Shown here piece after piece: positions 23,449 through 36,420 of a stretch of 64,000 nt of DNA (positions are counted from its first letter, which is position 1; each line of letters starts with the position of its first letter). A model generated the notes under the pieces. The model was not told where the DNA came from. It saw only the letters and a list, made by a program, of their open reading frames with translations, and did no database searches. The translations under genes and the position numbers were made by a program. The stretch spans positions 31,243,246 to 31,307,245 of the forward strand of contig NC_077241.1 of NCBI RefSeq assembly GCF_947179165.1, given 5' to 3'. Source of the DNA: Solanum dulcamara (taxonomy: Eukaryota > Streptophyta > Magnoliopsida > Solanales > Solanaceae).

Positions 23449-23482
23449 CATTTGAGGACGAATGATCCAAAGAGGAGAGTGA
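23449..23482 (+). other. Element C polypurine tract with upstream hairpin
   Basis: CATTTG-AGGA-CGAATG (23449-23464) pairs fully if T-G wobble is allowed. The tract CCAAAGAGGAGAGTGA follows, and the LTR begins at 23483, 18 nt after the hairpin. Confidence 0.7.
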
Positions 23483-25610
23483 TGTAACACCATGTACATT
23501 TCAACATGTATACAACTAATTTAGTATTGAATTATTTTTAAACTCGAGAAGTAAAGTGCTAATTAAGCTTAAAGTTTAGAGTGGAGTGTTAGGTGTAAGT
23601 AAAGGGATTAGGATTTGGAAAATAGGATAAAATAAGTGAGGTTCTTGCTGGACTAAATTAAGATAGTAGGTGAGAAGTAGGTGCATCGCCTTCTTAGACT
23701 TTTTGACCAACTTAATAAGAGCAAGTAGGTGCATCACATAGTTTGACATTTGAGCAGCTTAAAAATCGACAAGTAGGTACATCACCTACTTTGAATTTTG
23801 TGAAGGATAGAGACGGTGGGTGCTCAAAATTATAGGGTCATATTTATTCCATTTCTCTCTTCATTCTAACAGAGAAAAATCACATTTATCTCTAGCACTG
23901 TCCTTTTCTCATAAAGCTTATAACAATTACCTTAAAATTATCCTATGATTCTTGAAGAATCTCTCCTTATTTCCAGCTAAGATAAATAGAAATATTATGG
24001 GTTTAGCTTGATTCTTCCATGAAATATTAGGATTTTATGTTGGTCATTCTTAAAATATGGGGAAGATCTTTCCCCAAGTGGACTGCCCAACTTTTCTTGG
24101 TTACTAAGAGAGTTTTCTCTTCTTATTTGGTTTAAAGTGTGAAGGAAAGTTTAAGCTCTTGAAGGAATACAACTTAAGATAACAAATCCCATAATTTGAG
24201 GTATGTTACTGCCCCAATATCATCCCTATTTATGTATGGTTTTGGATTGAGAATTTTATACATATTATGGTTAAGAACTCATGGGAAGGGGATGAAACCT
24301 CAGAGTTTAATATTTTCCTATTGTGTTGAATGATTTTTGGGTTGTCTAGGAGTTGTATATATGTATTTTTTTTGGGATGTAGTGTGTGATCTCATAGAAT
24401 GGTTGAGTAATAATGAAGAATTAAAAGAGGGTGTGGTGATAAACCACTTAATTGGGGTATTTACAAGAGCTTGTTGCGTACCATACTTTTTGTATACTAT
24501 TTTGTGTGTTATGAAGTCTGCGAGTTTCAAGGACCTTATAAGAAGGTTATATAGTATAAAAAATGATTAGAGGAGAAAGGAAGGAAAGCGCATCCTTTAT
24601 TTGATAAGTCATGGGTTTATTTCCCGGTTACCATTTTGGAAAGAACAAATAACCCAAATTGATGGATTAACTATTAATAATAATCTTACCACTTATTTCA
24701 TTTTAGAGAAATAATCCAAAGGAACGAAAGTTAAATCATATAATACATGAGTTGTGCAGCAAGGTATGTAAGTCTATTCAATTTCATATTATTTGGCATG
24801 AAGTTTTACATCATGTGTACCAATAAATTGAGCTTTCTAAATAATTCTCATGGTAAAAGATAAATTGTGATGGTGTGCAATCTCCAAATTAGTTAATGAT
24901 TATGCTCCTACCATTCATGATTTTAGTAATATGTCAATCTACTCCTATATGTGTTCATTATCTTATATCAATGTGATTATACTTCCAAGTACTAGTATGA
25001 CAAAGGTACTCTAACCAATAAGTCTCAAAGTTGTCCTCTAGGTCAAATGAGTACTTAGTGAGTCAACAAGATCTTATATTGCACTTGTTATGAATGTTCT
25101 TATACCAGACACTATTCTGTCAAATTTACATTTGATATTTCTGCATGGAATGAACATTTGTCCCTTATTTTAGATCTGTCCATAAGCTTCATTAGTTCAC
25201 ATGTTTATGCAACCTTTAGTTTGACATAATCTACTAAGTATTTAGGTATCGTACCACCTCATATAGATATCATACCACCTCATATAGTTTGTACCTCTCC
25301 ATTTGACGAGTTACATGTTTCTAGTAGAAATGCATGTTTGCCCCAATTTGAAATTTCCAGATGATTTTCAAATGAATACTCTTCTAAGTAGAATCATAAG
25401 ATCACTTGTTATACACATTAATGACTCATTTTCTATATTTTCTAATATTTTGACTCATCACACACCTTCAGGGATCATCTTTATATATTTTTTATACCCA
25501 ATGAAATTCATTAAATTATATAAGATCCTAAGTATCACATCGACGTTACATTTTTCTTCCTATATCATTGTTATTGCCTCAAATTATTTTATTCACACGT
25601 CTACATAACT
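23483..25610 (+). repeat. Element C 3' LTR, right end uncertain
   Basis: Starts TGTAACACC directly after the PPT. It contains AAGTAGGTG-type palindromic boxes (23675-23695, 23723, 23771-23791) as in the D LTR, and donor-like TTGAGGTATGT (24196-24206) and CAAGGTATGTAAG (24760-24772). The 77-codon and 70-codon frames on opposite strands near 24330-24570 are not convincing genes. I find no TG..CA end; from about 24900 to 25610 nothing is recognisable except a 21-bp direct repeat around ACCACCTCATATAG (25251-25286). Confidence 0.55.
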
Positions 25611-25615
25611 GGGAT

Positions 25616-26224
25616 TCATAACGGCATGGATAGGATAGATCAAATAAATGTTTTAGAGGAGCTTGATAGACACCAAATAAAGACATACAATATGTGGAAA
25701 GTCCATTAAAGTGAAAAGAAAGAAGAATGAAGCCATGTGTGCAAATGGTTATCTCATAACTTCAAGAATTTACAAAAGAAGAAAACCAAACAAGGACCTT
25801 ATCTCATTAAAGGTAAAATTGTAAAAGAAAGTGTCTTCTATATTTCATTAGTATAAATAGTAGTCTCTTAATTTGGAAAGGGGATTTTTTTGATGTTGAA
25901 TGAAGAAACTCTTAAAAGAGTGTAGTTCAAGGGTGAAATCCCTTCAGGTTAGTCTAGTTTAATTTAGCTTAATCTAGATTAGTGATAGGTGAATTGTCAT
26001 TGTTGATTTAGAACTTCTTAACCTTGATTTTACTTGAGATTTCTCATCTTTGGTTTCAATTGAGTTGTTTCTTTTTTTGAATTCAAATTTCTCTTCCCCT
26101 TGGTTAATTGAAGAATTCAATTAGGCCTTCTTTCCTCCCTTTTCATTCCTTATTTCTCATCTATCTTATTTTGTGTTATTACATTTTATTTTGATTAGAT
26201 TCATCCCCAATTGGAATCTTATCA
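25616..26224 (+). repeat. E 5' LTR (609 bp)
   Basis: Starts TCATAACGGC (TG decayed), ends GGAATCTTATCA. TATA box TATAAATAG at 25852-25860. Collinear with the 3' copy along its whole length. Confidence 0.88.
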
Positions 26225-26226
26225 TT

Positions 26227-26238
26227 TGGTATCAGAGC
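26227..26238 (+). other. E primer binding site
   Basis: TGGTATCAGAGC, a perfect initiator-Met tRNA site two bases after the LTR. Confidence 0.92.
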
Positions 26239-26594
26239 TTAGGTTTAGGTTTGTTTTCACAAATCTAAGTCTTGAAATTTGATCTATCAAAAAATAAAAA
26301 AAACTCCAAAAATTCATCAAAAAAATCTAAAAATTATTTTGTTTCCATTTGTTATTTTTGACACTAGATTCTTATTCCCTAGTATTTTTTGAGTCTAAGT
26401 TTCAAATTTTGTTAAGTTTGGAGTTGTAGAAGTTGAGTTGTCATTGAAGGGTTTTGTGCTCTGGAAACTTTTTAAACTTTGAAAATGGGTCTTTTGATTG
26501 ATGAGGAATTGGAGGTTAATAATTATTGGTGTTTTTTTCCTACATCAAAAGAAATCTAATCCTACTTTTTGAGCCAATTCTGAGTTTATTTGAG
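26239..26594 (+). other. E untranslated leader
   Basis: A/T-rich leader with an A-run region (26285-26340) and no convincing reading frame. It is cut off where the truncated D LTR begins. Confidence 0.6.
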
Positions 26595-27908
26595 GATGTC
26601 TTAGTTGTAAGTTGAATATGATATGAGCTCTGGGTAATTCCATTGTTAAGCATCTCCTATTTACTTCTGAATATTGAAATCCTATAATAGTTGAACTATT
26701 TCTCTAGAAAATTCTCTATGTTAAAGAGAAACCAAATGGACAGGCTCCAATTCTTAACGACTATATGACGACAAGTGTTTCTGGTTCCACAAGCAATTTG
26801 GACTTACTTTAATACATGTTTAAGGTCCTCGAGATTACAGTTGATATAGCCCATAATGAAATTTAGAGGACACTCAAGATGACTACACTACCACTCGAGT
26901 CCTCAGATAAAAGTTTAATCTTCTTATACGGTCAAGTCTCTGATAACGTTTTAAATTGCATATGGTTACTCACTACTCTAATCATACATATTGTAACCCT
27001 TTTATCATCGAGTCTCGGGCCAGATATGTAGACATATGCAGTTCACTACATTATCCACCGAGTCCCTCACTAAAGGGCCTGATACACTATATGAGGACAT
27101 GCTAATACAATGACATGAAAAACTCACCGAGTCCCTCACTAGAGGGCCGGGTACATATGTATATATATGATGATGTGTTGTAATAAGGTAGTGATGGCTC
27201 CGGGCCTATGGTGATCCTACATATATATTCACCGGATCCCAAATAGGGCCGGCTATATTGTATAATTTTAGCATCCATGCTTTTACGATTCACAGGATAC
27301 AGGTACATGTTTTGAATTTGATATTTTATCCCCTGATTTTTTATTTTAGATATACTTCGAGTTGTATTATGTTATGTTTTACATACTCAGTACATATGTC
27401 ATACCGACTCTTTTTTCGAGGGGCTGTATTTCATGCCCACAGGTATAAATATAAGTTTTGGGAGCCCGGCAAATTAGAATTCTGTTCAGCTCATCTGGAA
27501 GAGGATCCATTGTATCGAAGCCTGGTTTTTGGGACTGACCGCTGATGTATATCATTGTTTTGTTATTCAGGGATACGGTGCGGGCCCTATCCCGCTATAT
27601 GTTATCATTACTATTTTTAGAAGTCTGCGGATATGTATATGTGGGTTGTGTTTGTCAGTTTGGTTTAGCTAGGTCTATATGACATATTGTACGCGTTATT
27701 ATATTATGACATCCTTGTTGGCTTACGTGCCCTTTCATGATGTGATACAAATGAAAGAGGCTACAGGTTTATGAAAATGTTATCACTCCATAGGGTTCTG
27801 ATACATGCTATTATGTTGTTTATAGTTCTACTTGACCACAGCTAGTAGATATGTATACGGGGGTCTAAGTCAGATCCCAGTCGTGGCCTATGGGGTTGGG
27901 TCGTAAAA
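26595..27908 (+). repeat. D 5' LTR, 5'-truncated
   Basis: From ATGTCTTAGTTGTAAG to GGGTCGTAAAA. Includes hairpin arms AGTACATATGTCATACC (27389-27405), one arm decayed compared with the 3' copy, and FGCCTAT-like end sequence TGGCCTATGGGGTTGGGTC. Confidence 0.8.
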
Positions 27909-28414
27909 TAAGTAGTATTAGAGCAGTTCATCCTTGGATTGTCTGCAGACCGTGTCTAGTAGAGTCTTAATTATCGATGTGTTGCATGCCACATCTATAA
28001 GAAGGAGGCTACGGGACATTTAGGATATTACCTTTCTTTTATATCTGACATCGGGCTATAGATCCGAGTCATAGGAAACCTTCTTATACTAACCTTGGAC
28101 TTTAGGAGAAGGACAACATCAACAAAAAAAAGTAATGGATGACATAGGATGTTACGAAGAACGCAGGTAAATAAAGGCACGAAAGATATCTGTTGGGTAA
28201 GGTATTGACATATGATTGAAATGTAAAGCCAAATCTAAAAGGAAAGTAGACCATAAAGTGTAACAGATACAGTTCGTAGTTGGACATACGAGGTAAGTCC
28301 ATTATTTTTTATCTTATTGTTGATACTAAAAGCCCTGTGTGGCTGCGATATGAGATGATATTGAAAGCCCTGTGTGGATGCGATATGAGATGCTATTGAA
28401 AGCCCTATACGGCT

Positions 28415-28457
<43 letters not shown>

Positions 28458-31274
28458 GCCCTGTGAGGCATTATTGGTATTTTCTACATGTAGGTTGTGG
28501 GATAGTAAGGAATATAGGGGAAACTCTACTGAAATTTTCCCAAAACAAGAAAAGGGAATGAAACATATCTTCATAAAATGTCCTAGAATTTGATACTGAG
28601 TACCCCTTTTATGTTTAACTAAAGCTGTAGGAGGTACTCTTCATGTCATCGATAAGAGGCACCATTTTTACTAGGAGAATTTTATTTCGGAGTAACAAAA
28701 GCCTATCTGAGCAGTAAAGTTCAGACTATGGCATCTCCAACCGTATTTGTGTCGTAGAAAGAAGAAAAAAAAGAAGCTTAGGTTGAAGGGTAAGAAGTCC
28801 AGCGATTAAGTTTTACTCTCATTGAAAAGTACCAAGCCCTCAACTCATAATTGTAAATTAGATAAGTTGTTCATAATACGAGGTTAAACTCAGAAGAAGA
28901 CTAGGTAGGTCAAGTATTAAAACGTACTGTGAGGGTTAAGGGATTCTAATTTTCTTCTAACGGTGGTTGGAAAGTGCTCTATGATAGCAGTTTATTAGTT
29001 CTTCGCTGACTAATTGGAGAAACAAATTCTAATAGAAGCACCCCAGATAGATGTCATGAACTGAATATAAGTAAAAACTAAAAGGGGGATAGGTAGGTAC
29101 GAATATAAAGGTGTGGTATAACAATACGGGGATAAAGTAAGACCACTAGTAAGGCTCACTTTGTAGCTGTTGAATAAGTTGAAAGCCTGTGTTGGGTACA
29201 CAGTAAGGCAAAGGGGAACAAGATATAAAGGAATGATGCGTGTACACAACTTCGCCCCAAAAATAATAGAAACCCTAAGAGATAAAGATGGAAAACTTAA
29301 GGAATAAATAGTGCAACTTTCATTCACCCCAAGAAACAAAGGATATTGGTTGGAATAAAGTTACTACTCTGAGAGAACCTTAGACAATCATTGTCAAAAT
29401 ACAAGTGCTGCTCGGTTAAAATTTGAGACGACTACCAGTGAGTATTAACCTTTCATAAAGATAAGTAGAAGGTGGTCTTGGATGAGTTGTTTCCTGGGTC
29501 ACATTATTCAAATACTGATTTGTGGATGAGATATCACATTAGACATGGAAAGGTTCTCGTCGCCTCGCGATTTAGCCAATGTTCCATATATGGATAATCA
29601 GGTTATAAAATATGAAGAGAGATGGAGACATGATACATTACCAAGTAGATTAGGGAAGGACATTGAATGTAATGGAGACTGGACATAGAGACGTAGAGCA
29701 AGGTATAACCAGATAAAGGTGTAAGTACCCTCTAAAGGGGGGGGGGGGAAGTCAATGAGAAAAATTGAAAGGGTAAGGTGAAGGCAATTGATGTGGCAAC
29801 ATATTTAAGATAGATGCTTAAACTTCAATAAGTTCCCTTTCTGAATCAAGTTAGGAAGGTCTGAAATTTGCCAATAATTGGATAAAAGTCAGAATGCTAT
29901 GTAAGGCAGTGTTAAGAAGCTTTTAACAAGACATTGAATGACATTATGCTAGACCAAAAGCCACAGTGTTGGCTATAGAGTCTGTCGTAAATAATGTTGC
30001 GACAGATGAATAACCAAGGAAGAGGAATAAAAAACCTCCTATGGTAGGAGATGAGAAGAGTAAAGAGTGAATAAGGGGAAAGGAAAGAAGTATAACAAGT
30101 AGGACAAGCAAGTTCCAAATGTGAGTGAGATGTGTATAGTAGAGTGAACCAAGGGACGGAAAGACTACGTCTACCTCCTACAAATTACATCAGAATGGTT
30201 GTGCAACCTACGAGTATGTATATATAAGCATCAGGCTAAGTGAGTAAGTGCATGATAAAAAGAATAAGTGTTCAATAATGACAATGCAGCTATGATATTT
30301 TGGATACCCTACCAAGAGATATAGAAGTAGGTTAAGCCAAACTAGCGACAGGGAATTAGTAAGTTGGAAAAAGTAAGATATGGCCATGGTTTGACCAAAG
30401 ATCAACTTCGACATCAATTATAGGTTAAGACAAGAAACGATAAGGTAACACATGAGACCTAGCGAGACGGCGCTAAGATATTTCTCAGGATAAGTCAAGC
30501 ACCTTCTTATATTATCATAAAGGTAAAGGATGACACGAGATAACGTATCCAAAGTGTTACAAGCTGAGGAAAGCTGGAATAAGGAAATTGTGAGATAATT
30601 TAACCAAGAGGAGCAGAACTAACTGGTTCTTAAAGGATGTTGGACTTATATGACAAATTCTTTCAGAATTATACCGGATAATGATAGACAGAGCATAGAA
30701 CGACTATGAGAGCCATTATATGAGGGGACTTCAACATTATTTAACAGCCAACCCTAAGGATTAGAAAAAAAAGAAGAAACCCAAAAGATAAAGTACCAGT
30801 TAAAGTCTCTAGGGAGATTGAGGAGTAATACATTAGGTCCCCATAACTATTGTCTTGAGTAGAGGGACTGAAAGCACAGTTAGTGCCTGGATGTTAGTCC
30901 AAGAAAAGATTGGGCACATAGGCGGGTCTTAGTACCGCCTTTCACTCTCAAAACAGATAAACAGGTTAAGCGTACCAGTTAAACACTAGCAGATATATCG
31001 CGAGCTGTTGCTGTTAACTCGAAGGTAGCTGGGATGATTATCTATCACTTGGTAAGTTTCCTACCATAATAGCTACCACTCCAATATCCTAATGACCCCG
31101 TACAAGACTGGTAGGGAAGGACATGTAAATCCTTTGTTGGTTCGGTTGATTTTAGACAGACTAAGCTAGCAAGCCCAGACATGATTGAGCAAGCTATTAA
31201 TGAGCAGCCCAGAGTTGGTAGGAATGATGTACAGATGATCGACATCGACAGTTAGAGTTCAAATTGATGGTTAG
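27909..31274 (+). pseudogene. D internal region, decayed gag-pol
   Basis: Starts with PBS-like TAGTATTAGAGC (27913-27924). A ~35-bp unit (AAAGCCCTGTGTGGMTGCGA...) is repeated about 2.6 times at 28328-28417, followed by an (AT)18 tract to 28453; a 10-G run lies near 29740. Frames are broken everywhere; only from about 30690 are scattered integrase-like words seen. The open stretches of 60-110 codons on the minus strand in this area do not resemble anything and are taken as chance. Confidence 0.55.
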
Positions 31275-31680
31275 GTGTTCGTAGCAGGGCCACCCAGGAA
31301 GGGAGTAATAAGATTTGGCAAGAAAAGGAAACTTAGCCTAAAATTCATTAAACCTTATAAAATTGCTTGTAAGGTGGACAAAGTTGCCTGTAAGTCAAAC
31401 TCACCACCTGATGTGGAAACCATACGTCCAGTATATCTAATATGGATACTTCACAAATGTACTAGTGATCCACCTAGAGTATGTCCTATAGCTGATGCCC
31501 ATAAAATGGAAGAGTTATCCTATGAAGAACAACTATCTCCATCCGCGATCGACAAATTAGAAGATTGCAGACTAAGGATGTAGCTTCTGTCGAAGTGTTG
31601 GGGAGAAATAGAAATCATGAAGATATGACCTGGGAAGCTAAAGAGGACACGAAACACAAGTATTCGTATTTATTCCCGAT
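31275..31680 (+). pseudogene. D integrase C-terminal remnant
   Basis: GVIRFGKKRKLSLKFIKPYK resembles the GVMRFGKKGKLSPRYIGPY segment of A2. It is followed by a decayed VHPVFH-type stretch, then MEELSYEEQ and, after a stop, a TKDVASVEVL..TWEAKEDTKHKYSYLFP tail matching the chromodomain-like end of A2. Two frame breaks near 31400 and 31580. Supports D being a chromovirus-related gypsy. Confidence 0.72.
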
Positions 31681-31800
31681 GTCTACAGGTAACCCCAACT
31701 CCTGAACTCATATATTAATTACTTAGATGAAAGTGTGTGTGATCGCAATAGAAATGAATCACCCTACAATTTCTGTAACATCGTGAAGGAAGTTTTATTT

Positions 31801-31836
31801 AACATTTAGGGATAAATGTTCTAAAGGGGGGAAAGA
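31801..31836 (+). other. D polypurine tract with upstream hairpin
   Basis: AACATTTA-GGGA-TAAATGTT (31801-31820) is a perfect 8-bp inverted repeat with a GGGA loop. The tract CTAAAGGGGGGAAAGA (31821-31836) follows and the LTR starts at 31837. Its core six pairs end 18 nt before the LTR, as in A2 and C. Confidence 0.75.
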
Positions 31837-34800
31837 TGTTACGCCCCATACTCTTAAGCTCGGAATGCCTCTTAAGCTTTTTAGAATTTATCATGTGAGC
31901 TGCATAAGCTATGACACTATCATACAACTCTAAGGAAGGGAGAATGTGATACCCCAAAGTAGGGAAGGTTGGAAATAGGGCCATGAGAAGTTGGAAGGAA
32001 TTGGAGGCCAAGTAATGAGTCTTAGGACTTGACTTACGTGTGTAATCCATTACCTCGGAGGTCTTATATACTTAAGCTACTTGAGTACATGCCGAGCTTA
32101 AATAGCAAGGATTACATAGGTCCTTAAAGTAAGACGAGATTAAGAACCCACAAAGAAGAAGTAAGAAAGTGATGCACCTACTTAGACTAAGTAGGTGATG
32201 CACCTACTTGACACATGGCAGCACGTGAGAGGTACATATGGTAACATATGGGAGTGTTACATGGTTGCGAGAGGGGGCAACATGTGGCAGAAAGAGAAGG
32301 CGCCACGTGGTAGCCTAGGAAGATGACACATGGAAGAAGGTGACCCACCTTCTTGGGGTCAAGTAGGTGACCCACCTACTTGGAGGTGGGCCCCACCAAG
32401 GACACGTGGCAGCACCTAAGTGGTTGCATGTTTACGTTGGTTCAATAAGGGTTGGACACGTGTTACCCTATGGGGATAACATATATAACCTCCTAAGGTA
32501 ACATATAAATATATGTATTATGACTAAGGACCTCATTATCTATACAAAACTTCATCCAAATAGCAAGTAAAGAAAGAAACGTAGAGAGGAAAAAAAAAGG
32601 CAGCCACAGATTGGAGATTTCAAGGTAAGTTTCAATTTTCCTCCATGAATTAATTATCTACGGTGTTACTCAATAATGTGGAGGTGTATATATATATTTT
32701 ATGATTCCTACAGAATCATGTCTTTAGCCCTACACTTGGAAAATATAGGAGAAAGTTGAAGAGAAAAACGCTAGGGGAAAGAAAGGAGGGCTACGGGTTT
32801 GGCCACCTTGAGGTGAGCCTCTGACTTTCATTCTATGAATTAATTATTTAAGATGTCCCACAGTTATATAATGGTGTTTTATAACATAAAATACCATTTC
32901 TGGGCAGCAAGGAAGTGATACAAACAGTCCACTCAATTTCAGAACACTTAGAGAAGTTCCGAGTCACAATTTGGCAGTTTTGGCCAATTTCGGGTAAGGT
33001 TAGGTTTCTTCTTTCAATTTGGAATTCATGGTGTTGTTATGGAGTGTGTTACACTCCCTATAGATGGATGTAAATTTGAAAATGTCATAGAAATGCTTGA
33101 CGTTGAAGATAATCGAAATTGGAGTCGCTATAGTTAAATTATAGTCAAAGCAAGGTGTTGTGCTTGTGGTGCGCTGCTGCAGATTTGTGCTGGTTTGTTA
33201 CAGGGCCTAAATATATTCTAAAAGATGTGTGGGTACTTCTAGTTTCAGACACACGACCCCTCGTTTCGTATAATTAAAGGTTTTGTGAAACAAAGACTAG
33301 AAACCCTATTTTTGTATCGTAATTTTCAGCAAGTTGTTTGGAGCTTATGTTGTGTAATGTTTCCATGTTTTATTTGTATATCAGCTGCAGGTTGTTTTTT
33401 TTGGTTGGCTGTAGTGATTAGGGATCTAATTGGAAATTCATATAGGGCATGTTATAGGGGATGTACTTCCCGATTTTCGTTAACTCCTTAACTAGCTAAA
33501 AACTAGTCGAGAAGACGAGCGAGGAAATGAGTTCTATAAATACTCGTGTGTAAATTAAGATGCTGGAAAGTCAGGGATGGTTGATATTCATATTTCTTCC
33601 ATATTGAATAGGTTCAAGTGACGACGAGGCGAGCGTGATAAAGAGTAACTCCTAAGAGGTATGTGAAGCTTTCTCTTGGCATGTTTTTGGCATAGGTATG
33701 TAAAGCTATCTTTCTTTCCTTTTGGCATGCCTAAGCCGTAAGTGAATTGGATGTAAAATGTGGGGGTAATTCCATTCCCAAGACTCCAAGTACGCCTCAT
33801 ATCCCTATCCACTACTTGGTATTGGAACTCCTACAAGAATGAAGTATTGCCTGTTAAGGCTTCCACATGTTAAAAAGTAGTGTGTGGAAAGCTATCTCTC
33901 CTTTATTTTGATATGTACTTTGTATGAAAGTGAGTTTATGATGCCATAGTTGTTCATCAGGCCCCAGGATAGGTCAGGTACGAAATATGTACAAGATGAA
34001 CACAAGAAGGGAAGTACAGACTATATAGAGCTTATTCTTTTTTTTTCTTTTGGCATGTCTTAGTTGTAAGTTAAATATGATATGAGATTGGGGCTAATTC
34101 CATTCTTAAACGTCTCCTATTTACTTCTGAATATTGAACTCCAATAATATTTGAACTATTACTCTGGAAACTTCTATATGTTAAAGAGGTACCAAATGTA
34201 CAGGATCCAAGTCTTAACGACTATATGACGACAAGTGTTTCTTGTTCCACAAGCGATTTGGAATTACTCTAATACATGTCTAGGGTCCCCGAAATTATAG
34301 TTGATATTGCCCATAATGGAATTTAGAGGACACTCGAGATGACTACACTACCAGTCGGGTCCTCAGATGAAAGTTTAATTTTCTTATATGGTCAAGTCTT
34401 TGATAATGTTTTAAATTGTATATGGTTATTCACTACTCTACTCGTGCATACTGTAACCCTTTTATCACCGAGTCCTAAGATGGGTACGTAGACATGCGCA
34501 GTTCACTACATTATCCACCAACTCTCTCACTAAAGGGCCGAATACACTATATGAGGATATGATAATTCAATGACATGAAAAACTCACTGAGTCCCTTATT
34601 AGAGGCCTGGGTACATATATATATATATATATATGATGATGTGTTGTAATAAGGTGGTGATTGTATTGAGCCTATGATGGTCCTACAGATATACTCACCA
34701 AATCCTAGTTAGGGCCGACTATTTTGTATAATTTAAGCATGCATTCTTTTATGATCACAAGATACATATACATGTTTCATATTTGATATTTTATCCCCTA

Positions 34801-35374
34801 CTTCTCTATTTTAGATAAACTTTTAGTTGTATTATGTTATGTTTTACATACTCAGTACATATGTCGTACTGACCTCCTTTTCTCAGGGGGCTGCATTTCA
34901 TGCCCCCAGGTACAGATACAGGTTTTGGGAGTCTGTCATCTTAGGATTCCGTTCAGCCTAGCTGTAAGAGGCTCCATTGTATCGAAGCCTAGTTTTTGGT
35001 ACTGGCCATTGATGTATATAATTATTTTGTTATTCAGAGGTACGTCGGGGGCACTGTCCCGCCATATGTTGTCATTACTATTTTTAGAGGTCTAGAGATA
35101 TATATATATGGGTTGTGTCTGTCAGTTTGGTTCAACTAGTCTATATGATGTATTGTATGCATTATTATATTATGGAAGCCTTGTCGTCTTGCATTTCCTT
35201 TCATGATGTGATACAAATGAAAGAGGCTACAAGTTTATGGAAATGTTATCACCCTATAGGGTTCTGATGAATGCTATTATGTTATTTATAGTTTGACTTG
35301 ACCACAACTAGTAGATATGTATATGAGGGTCTAGGTTGGACCCCAGTTATGGCCTACGGGGTTGGGTCATAACA
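31837..35374 (+). repeat. D 3' LTR (about 3.5 kb)
   Basis: TGTTACGCCCC ... CATAACA. It contains AAGTAGGTG-N3-CACCTACTT palindromes (32189-32209 and 32361-32381). Three successive leader-like modules each begin with a donor-like site (CAAGGTAAGT 32621-32630, GAGGTGAGC about 32811, GGGTAAGG about 32994) followed by an AATTCATG / GAATTAATTAT block. An (AT) tract lies at 34616-34634 and hairpin AGTACATATGTCGTACT at 34854-34870. The 60-75 codon frames inside it are not supported as genes. Confidence 0.8.
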
Positions 35375-36420
35375 ATGGTGAGTCCTATGAGGGCTAGGAT
35401 GGTCCATGGGATAATACAAAACATGGTGGTGATAACTACTACTTCGTAGACGATTATGAGATAAATGGAGCTTATGGCTCTCTTGATGATGTTAAAGGGG
35501 TAGAAGGACCTTATTGTGTATACCATTGTAAAGAAGAAGGTTCTCAAACTTCACACCATGGTTATGGTGGTGATATGAGATACAATACTTTCTCCTATGT
35601 CTTATGAATCCTTTGAGCAAAATCTAAATAGAAATAAAAGTTGTGGGGTTGAATTGCCTTCCTCATCTTGTGGTACTCCCTATTCTATGAAATAATTCAT
35701 AGATATATGGGTGAGACCATTTCAATATCATTGTGTGGATCATAGAATAGGTACATTCCTTCTCAAAATTTAATAACTTATTCTTCTCATCCTAGTTCGA
35801 ATGTTTCTTGTTCTTTGTATGGTGATTAGGTTGGAGGTATAGTGGGAAGAAAACTAAGCCATAAAGTATTAGAGTTAAGAGAATCCTTTACCACATTGAG
35901 GTAAGATTTTGGTGATTTCCTGAGGATATTTAAAATGGTCAAGTCTATGGTACAAGAGAGACAAGCTACTCATCATGAAGTTGAGCCTAAGGAGTTGCTT
36001 TTGGAAACAAATCAAGCTACTTCTTGTGAAGATAAAATGAAGAAATTGCACATGGAACTCGAAACATCCACTCCTTGTGCATCATAGTGGAATCTAGACA
36101 TGAAGAGATCTTTTAACCCTTCATAAAGAATCCTTGGCACTTGCCCTAACTCCCATAAAATTGAGAGACAAAAGATTTAGAGGAGTAAGGGTGTGAAAAG
36201 TGACAATTCTAGAGTGGAAAAAGGAGAGGTTGTGTGGAGTGATATGAGAGGGTTGTTATAATCTTATCCTAACTCATATTTGTTTTCTTTCTCTAGCGTC
36301 TTTAATGATTTTGTAGGTGTCCTTAGAAGCAAGCCTAGTGAAGAACCTAATGTGAAGAATCATGAAGTCCTTGAAAGCTTCCAACAAGAGCAAATGTGCT
36401 CCAATGTTGATTACTAATGT
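35375..36420 (+). pseudogene. E internal region, first part: broken repeat-type coding
   Basis: Gly/Tyr/Asp-rich peptide GGDNYYFVDDYEINGAYGSL (from about 35429) and then GPYCVYHCKEEGSQ precede a loss of frame. Later LRESFTTLR and MVQERQATHHEVEPKELLLE (about 35870-36050) look like a decayed acidic helical region. No retroviral domain recognised. It is the resumption of E after element D. Confidence 0.5.

Larger units (their letters stand above)
26595..35374 (+). mobile_element. Element D: gypsy retrotransposon nested in E, heavily decayed
   Basis: The 5' LTR keeps only its last 1.3 kb (26595-27908), matching 34055-35374 of the complete 3' LTR. PBS-like sequence, 3.9 kb of decayed internal DNA ending in an integrase tail, PPT and a 3.5 kb 3' LTR follow. 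No gag or RT frame is readable. The left edge is a deletion junction, because 2.2 kb of the 5' LTR (and perhaps some of E) is missing. The right edge (ends CATAACA at 35374) is the natural LTR end, after which E continues. Confidence 0.8.

Noticed and set aside
24318..24570. Two overlapping frames of 70-77 codons on opposite strands
   Set aside because: They are inside the C LTR, mirror each other, and have no domain.
25303..25608. 101-codon frame before element E
   Set aside because: AT-rich, hydrophobic by composition (Ile, Phe, Ser), no family resemblance and no conserved copy; taken as chance.
28328..28417. Spaced direct repeats as a CRISPR-like array
   Set aside because: Units are contiguous with no unique spacers, and the host is a plant.
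28418..28453. (AT)n tract as a possible functional element
   Set aside because: Plain microsatellite next to a decayed 35-bp tandem repeat; no further sign of function.
31045..32375. Minus-strand frames of 62-83 codons around the D integrase tail and LTR
   Set aside because: Antisense to recognised integrase and LTR sequence; no independent support.
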